Shown here piece by piece: positions 61,232-64,000 of a stretch of DNA of 64,000 nucleotides; the stretch's first letter is position 1; the number at the start of each line of letters is the position of its first letter. Both the position numbers and the translations under genes were made by a program. The stretch is from Phaeotremella fagi (Eukaryota > Basidiomycota > Tremellomycetes > Tremellales > Phaeotremellaceae): assembly GCA_001599715.1 (NCBI GenBank), contig BCHU01000004.1:1178001-1242000 (forward strand). The letters are read 5' to 3'. Below the pieces are notes generated by a model. It was not told where the DNA came from. It made no database searches and worked only from the letters and a program-made list of their open reading frames with translations.

Positions 61232-64000
61232 TCACCATTTAATGTCAAACATGCTACCTTTTCTAGATAAAGTTCGAGGTCCCCCAACTCCAACCTCTGG
61301 TGATCTACCAGTATGTAATCCCATGATAGTATCCTCACTACCTTCACGTACACTCCTTTCTCTATTCCAAGCATCATCCCGTAAAGTACCCGTACTAGCT
61401 TTCTTTCCGACTTTCCACCATTTCTTCTTGTTATGCAAAGAACCAGCGTCTGAATTACTTGAAATACTTTTAGGACTCGTGATACCAGGTGAACTAAGTC
61501 CGTTACTCGAGATTCCACCGCTGATACCAACGTTTGATGATGCGTCCGAGTCGAGTCTACTTCGTCGATGACGAGCTAGCTCATAATGAGAATTCGTGTT
61601 AGATCGCATTCTCGGTGTTGAGCTGGATGATGGTGAATGCAGAGCGTTGACAGCATTCCGAACTCGAAGTTCGTATGAATCAGTTCGAAAATGTGAACCA
61701 CCACCACCGCCTCCATGACCATAATCACTAGATGTAGAGGATACAGCATTCTCAGACATAGGTTTATGATACAACTGCTGAGGTGAACTCATCATCTGAG
61801 GAGAAGCAGTTTGGCGGAGGAAATCGTAAGATAAACTGTTACTCAAAGGTGGAGTAACGGATCGAGAAAGATGAGCTAGTGGCAGAGAACCTCTCGATTC
61901 TGGGAAAGGTTTCGGTGGTAGGGGAGGTCCAGTGTTGATAGGAAGTATATGAGGTTTCGTTGCTACCGGTGTAGGTCCATAATCCTCAACAACCGATGGA
62001 AGTAGTGGTGGCAGTTGAACCTCTCTACCAGTATCGATAACGGGTCTTGCAGGTATATTCATACGTTGACTAGGGCCCAAAGGCTGCTGCTCTTCATGTC
62101 GAACAGGGAGTAAAGGCGGTAAGTTGATTTTAGTAGGTACGATACTATCACGTCGTCGTTCCCCTTCCCTGATTTTTAACCAAGTGAAAAAATCCAACGG
62201 CAGTTCCCGGAGTTTTCGATAATTAGGTGAAACCCATTCCAAAGGTTTTCCCGATGAGAACGATGCTCGAGAAGACGGCCTTGAAGTTCTGGACCCATCA
62301 GTCAAGAATGGTGAAGCTGGGAAGATATTTTGGAAAGCCGCATCTTTCGCTGGAGTCGCTACCAAGTATTGATCGTTGTCGGGGAGTAAAAAGGGTAGCA
62401 TGAATCGAGAATCAAGAAGTTCTCCAAGACATTCCGGTGCTGATTGAGGGACAAAATCTGATAAAGCGACGGAACCGTCGAACAAGGCGTCGATCGGTGT
62501 CGATTCGTCAACGGCAGAGTTGACAGAGTTGACACCGAAGCTTTGAACAGAACCTTCAGATTCGGAAGCACGTCGAGCAGCTTCGTTCTGCATCGCTTCG
62601 ACGCCCATGTGAACCCTCCTTCTTTCCCAATCACGTTGAAGTTGAGCTAGATATTGAACACATTCATCCGTCATTCGTCCCTCGTTAACCTCGAATCGAT
62701 AATCTCGAACAACCCGTCTCATTTGTAAAGGGTTGATTGCCTTCATGTTCTGCATTGTACCAATTAATCGATCGAAATCGGTTATTTGGGAAGAACACTG
62801 AAGCCATTGAAGAAGTTGAATAACAGGTTCCAGATGTTTGGTAGCAGTCTTAGCTGGTAATCCATTCATTCGTACCCAGTCCTCCAAAACCGTAATGTTC
62901 ATACGAATTTGAACGGCTTTGATACGACAAAGATATTTCTTCCTTGTCAAGATCCGATTGAAAAGTTCACAAGCGATCCAGAAAAACACCTGAGAGAACG
63001 CTTGAACGACGATAGCTGGGTTGACCTCGTACAACTGTAAAACCATCAATACAGACGATAAGATATCGGTGACTTGACGTGGAGACGATGAGTTTTCCTG
63101 CAGCTCTACACTAGGGAGTAAACCGCTTTCAGAAGAGTCTCCTTTCTTCATAGGTGTCGAACGGAGGTTTTGCATCGATTGATGTTTATTCAGAGACTTG
63201 AAAGGTGAACTGGATGTAACATTATCTCTGAGCGAGTTGAAGATCGCCGTAGCTGACTGTGAAGGAGACGAGCCTAAATCCATACTTTGCCGAGTCGAAC
63301 TGTTGTTGCTAAGCTGACCGTTTTGTCCAGCTGGAATAACCGTCTCTCGTTTCTTTTTGGCAGCGAATGAGCGAAACAGAGTCCATTCACCTTCAAATCG
63401 AATGTCATCGAAATCTTCCAAAGTTTCGTAGTCAAGTAGGGCACTATCGAGGATAGCGTCGATACGTTTCTCAGCAATACGAATGACAAAGACTGCACAA
63501 TTAGGGTAAAACTTCTTTCTCAATCAAGATAACATACCATGGATAGCATTGATCAATTCTTCAATCATGCTCATGAATCCCATTTCCTCACATACAACGG
63601 CTAATTGATTATCCGATCGTACGAGATGCAAGAGTAGGGTGGTGTTATAAGCCCAAAACGACAAGTAAGCCAAGTCCTCCACGTTTTTCTGCAAACTTGT
63701 CAACATCATTTCCAAAAGTATTGATGTAGACTCACGTAAACACCCCGCTCGATCCTCTCGATAGCACCTTCAAAAAGATCCTCGACCCAGGCTTCATCAC
63801 ATCGATAGTGAGCAAATCGTGCATACAGGAAAAGCGTGTTGGCTGGAAGTGCTCGCTTGTTAACAGGTTGTGAACATGGGATATAACTGGTGATGAGGAT
63901 ATCGAAAATTGCTGGAAGTTGAAAGATGGAAAAAACAAGCATCGAATCATCCGTTTGACCATCCTGCTTGAGCTCAGTCAGAACGATTCAAACCGTATCC
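61232..64000 (-). CDS. DIL (dilute) domain protein, 5' end outside window
   Basis: Only the C-terminal part is present. Visible exons run from about 63970, 63680 and 63523 down to the stop at 61232-61234. The dilute/cargo-binding fold is clear: TLFLYARFAHYRCDEAWVED then LFEGAIERIERGVY, NVEDLAYLSFWAYNTTLLLH, then a Ser-rich insert. Next come QVFFWIACELFNRILTRKKY followed by LCRIKAVQIRMNITVLEDWV, and LQCSSQITDFDRL with MKAINPLQMRRVVRDYRFEV. After that, about 400 residues of Ser/Pro-rich disorder end in MFDIKW. No myosin motor or IQ motif is in the visible part, and the position of the insert resembles the stand-alone fungal ankyrin-plus-DIL proteins rather than class V myosin; the upstream sequence would decide. 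Confidence 0.85.

Overview
The window is nuclear DNA from a basidiomycete fungus, most likely a Tremellomycete yeast (Cryptococcus/Kwoniella-like). This is inferred from dense short introns (about 45-80 nt) with GT..AG ends and CTNAY branch points, introns in nearly every gene, tiny internal exons, and a gene set (SET2, CHD1, CWH43, STT3, OCH1-type GT32, YPT1) that is fungal throughout. Nothing bacterial, viral, CRISPR-like or transposase-like was seen. No tRNA or rRNA gene was recognised.

Left part (1-24.7 kb): the 3' half of the Rab GTPase YPT1; respiratory subunit QCR10; a single-span microprotein; the GPI-lipid remodelling protein CWH43, whose two halves are joined by an intron; a minus-strand run of small orphan genes, three of them membrane microproteins; the chromatin remodeller CHD1; a serine beta-lactamase-fold hydrolase; a GT32 mannosyltransferase; ribosomal protein eS7 with a strongly structured first intron; and a poly-serine membrane protein.

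Middle (25-33 kb) looks accessory: an alpha/beta hydrolase with an altered nucleophile elbow, three tandem paralogues of a family I do not recognise, an intronless gene with a Nudix-like box, and a predicted 8-span membrane protein with a GPCR-like layout.

Right part (33-64 kb): a large coiled-coil/disordered protein; the oligosaccharyltransferase catalytic subunit STT3; an orphan protein of over 1000 residues; a Zn2Cys6 transcription factor with a gene-free 4.3 kb upstream region full of CGGGA motifs and degenerate repeats; a bestrophin-family channel with 11-, 6- and 23-nt exons in a row; a disordered protein with short tandem repeats; the H3K36 methyltransferase SET2; and a DIL-domain protein that runs off the right edge.

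Functional themes: secretory pathway and cell surface (YPT1, CWH43, GT32, STT3) and transcription-coupled chromatin (CHD1, SET2). The genes are independent eukaryotic units, not operons. Exon structures were worked out by hand from reading frame, splice consensus and family alignment; those without a recognised family are less certain.
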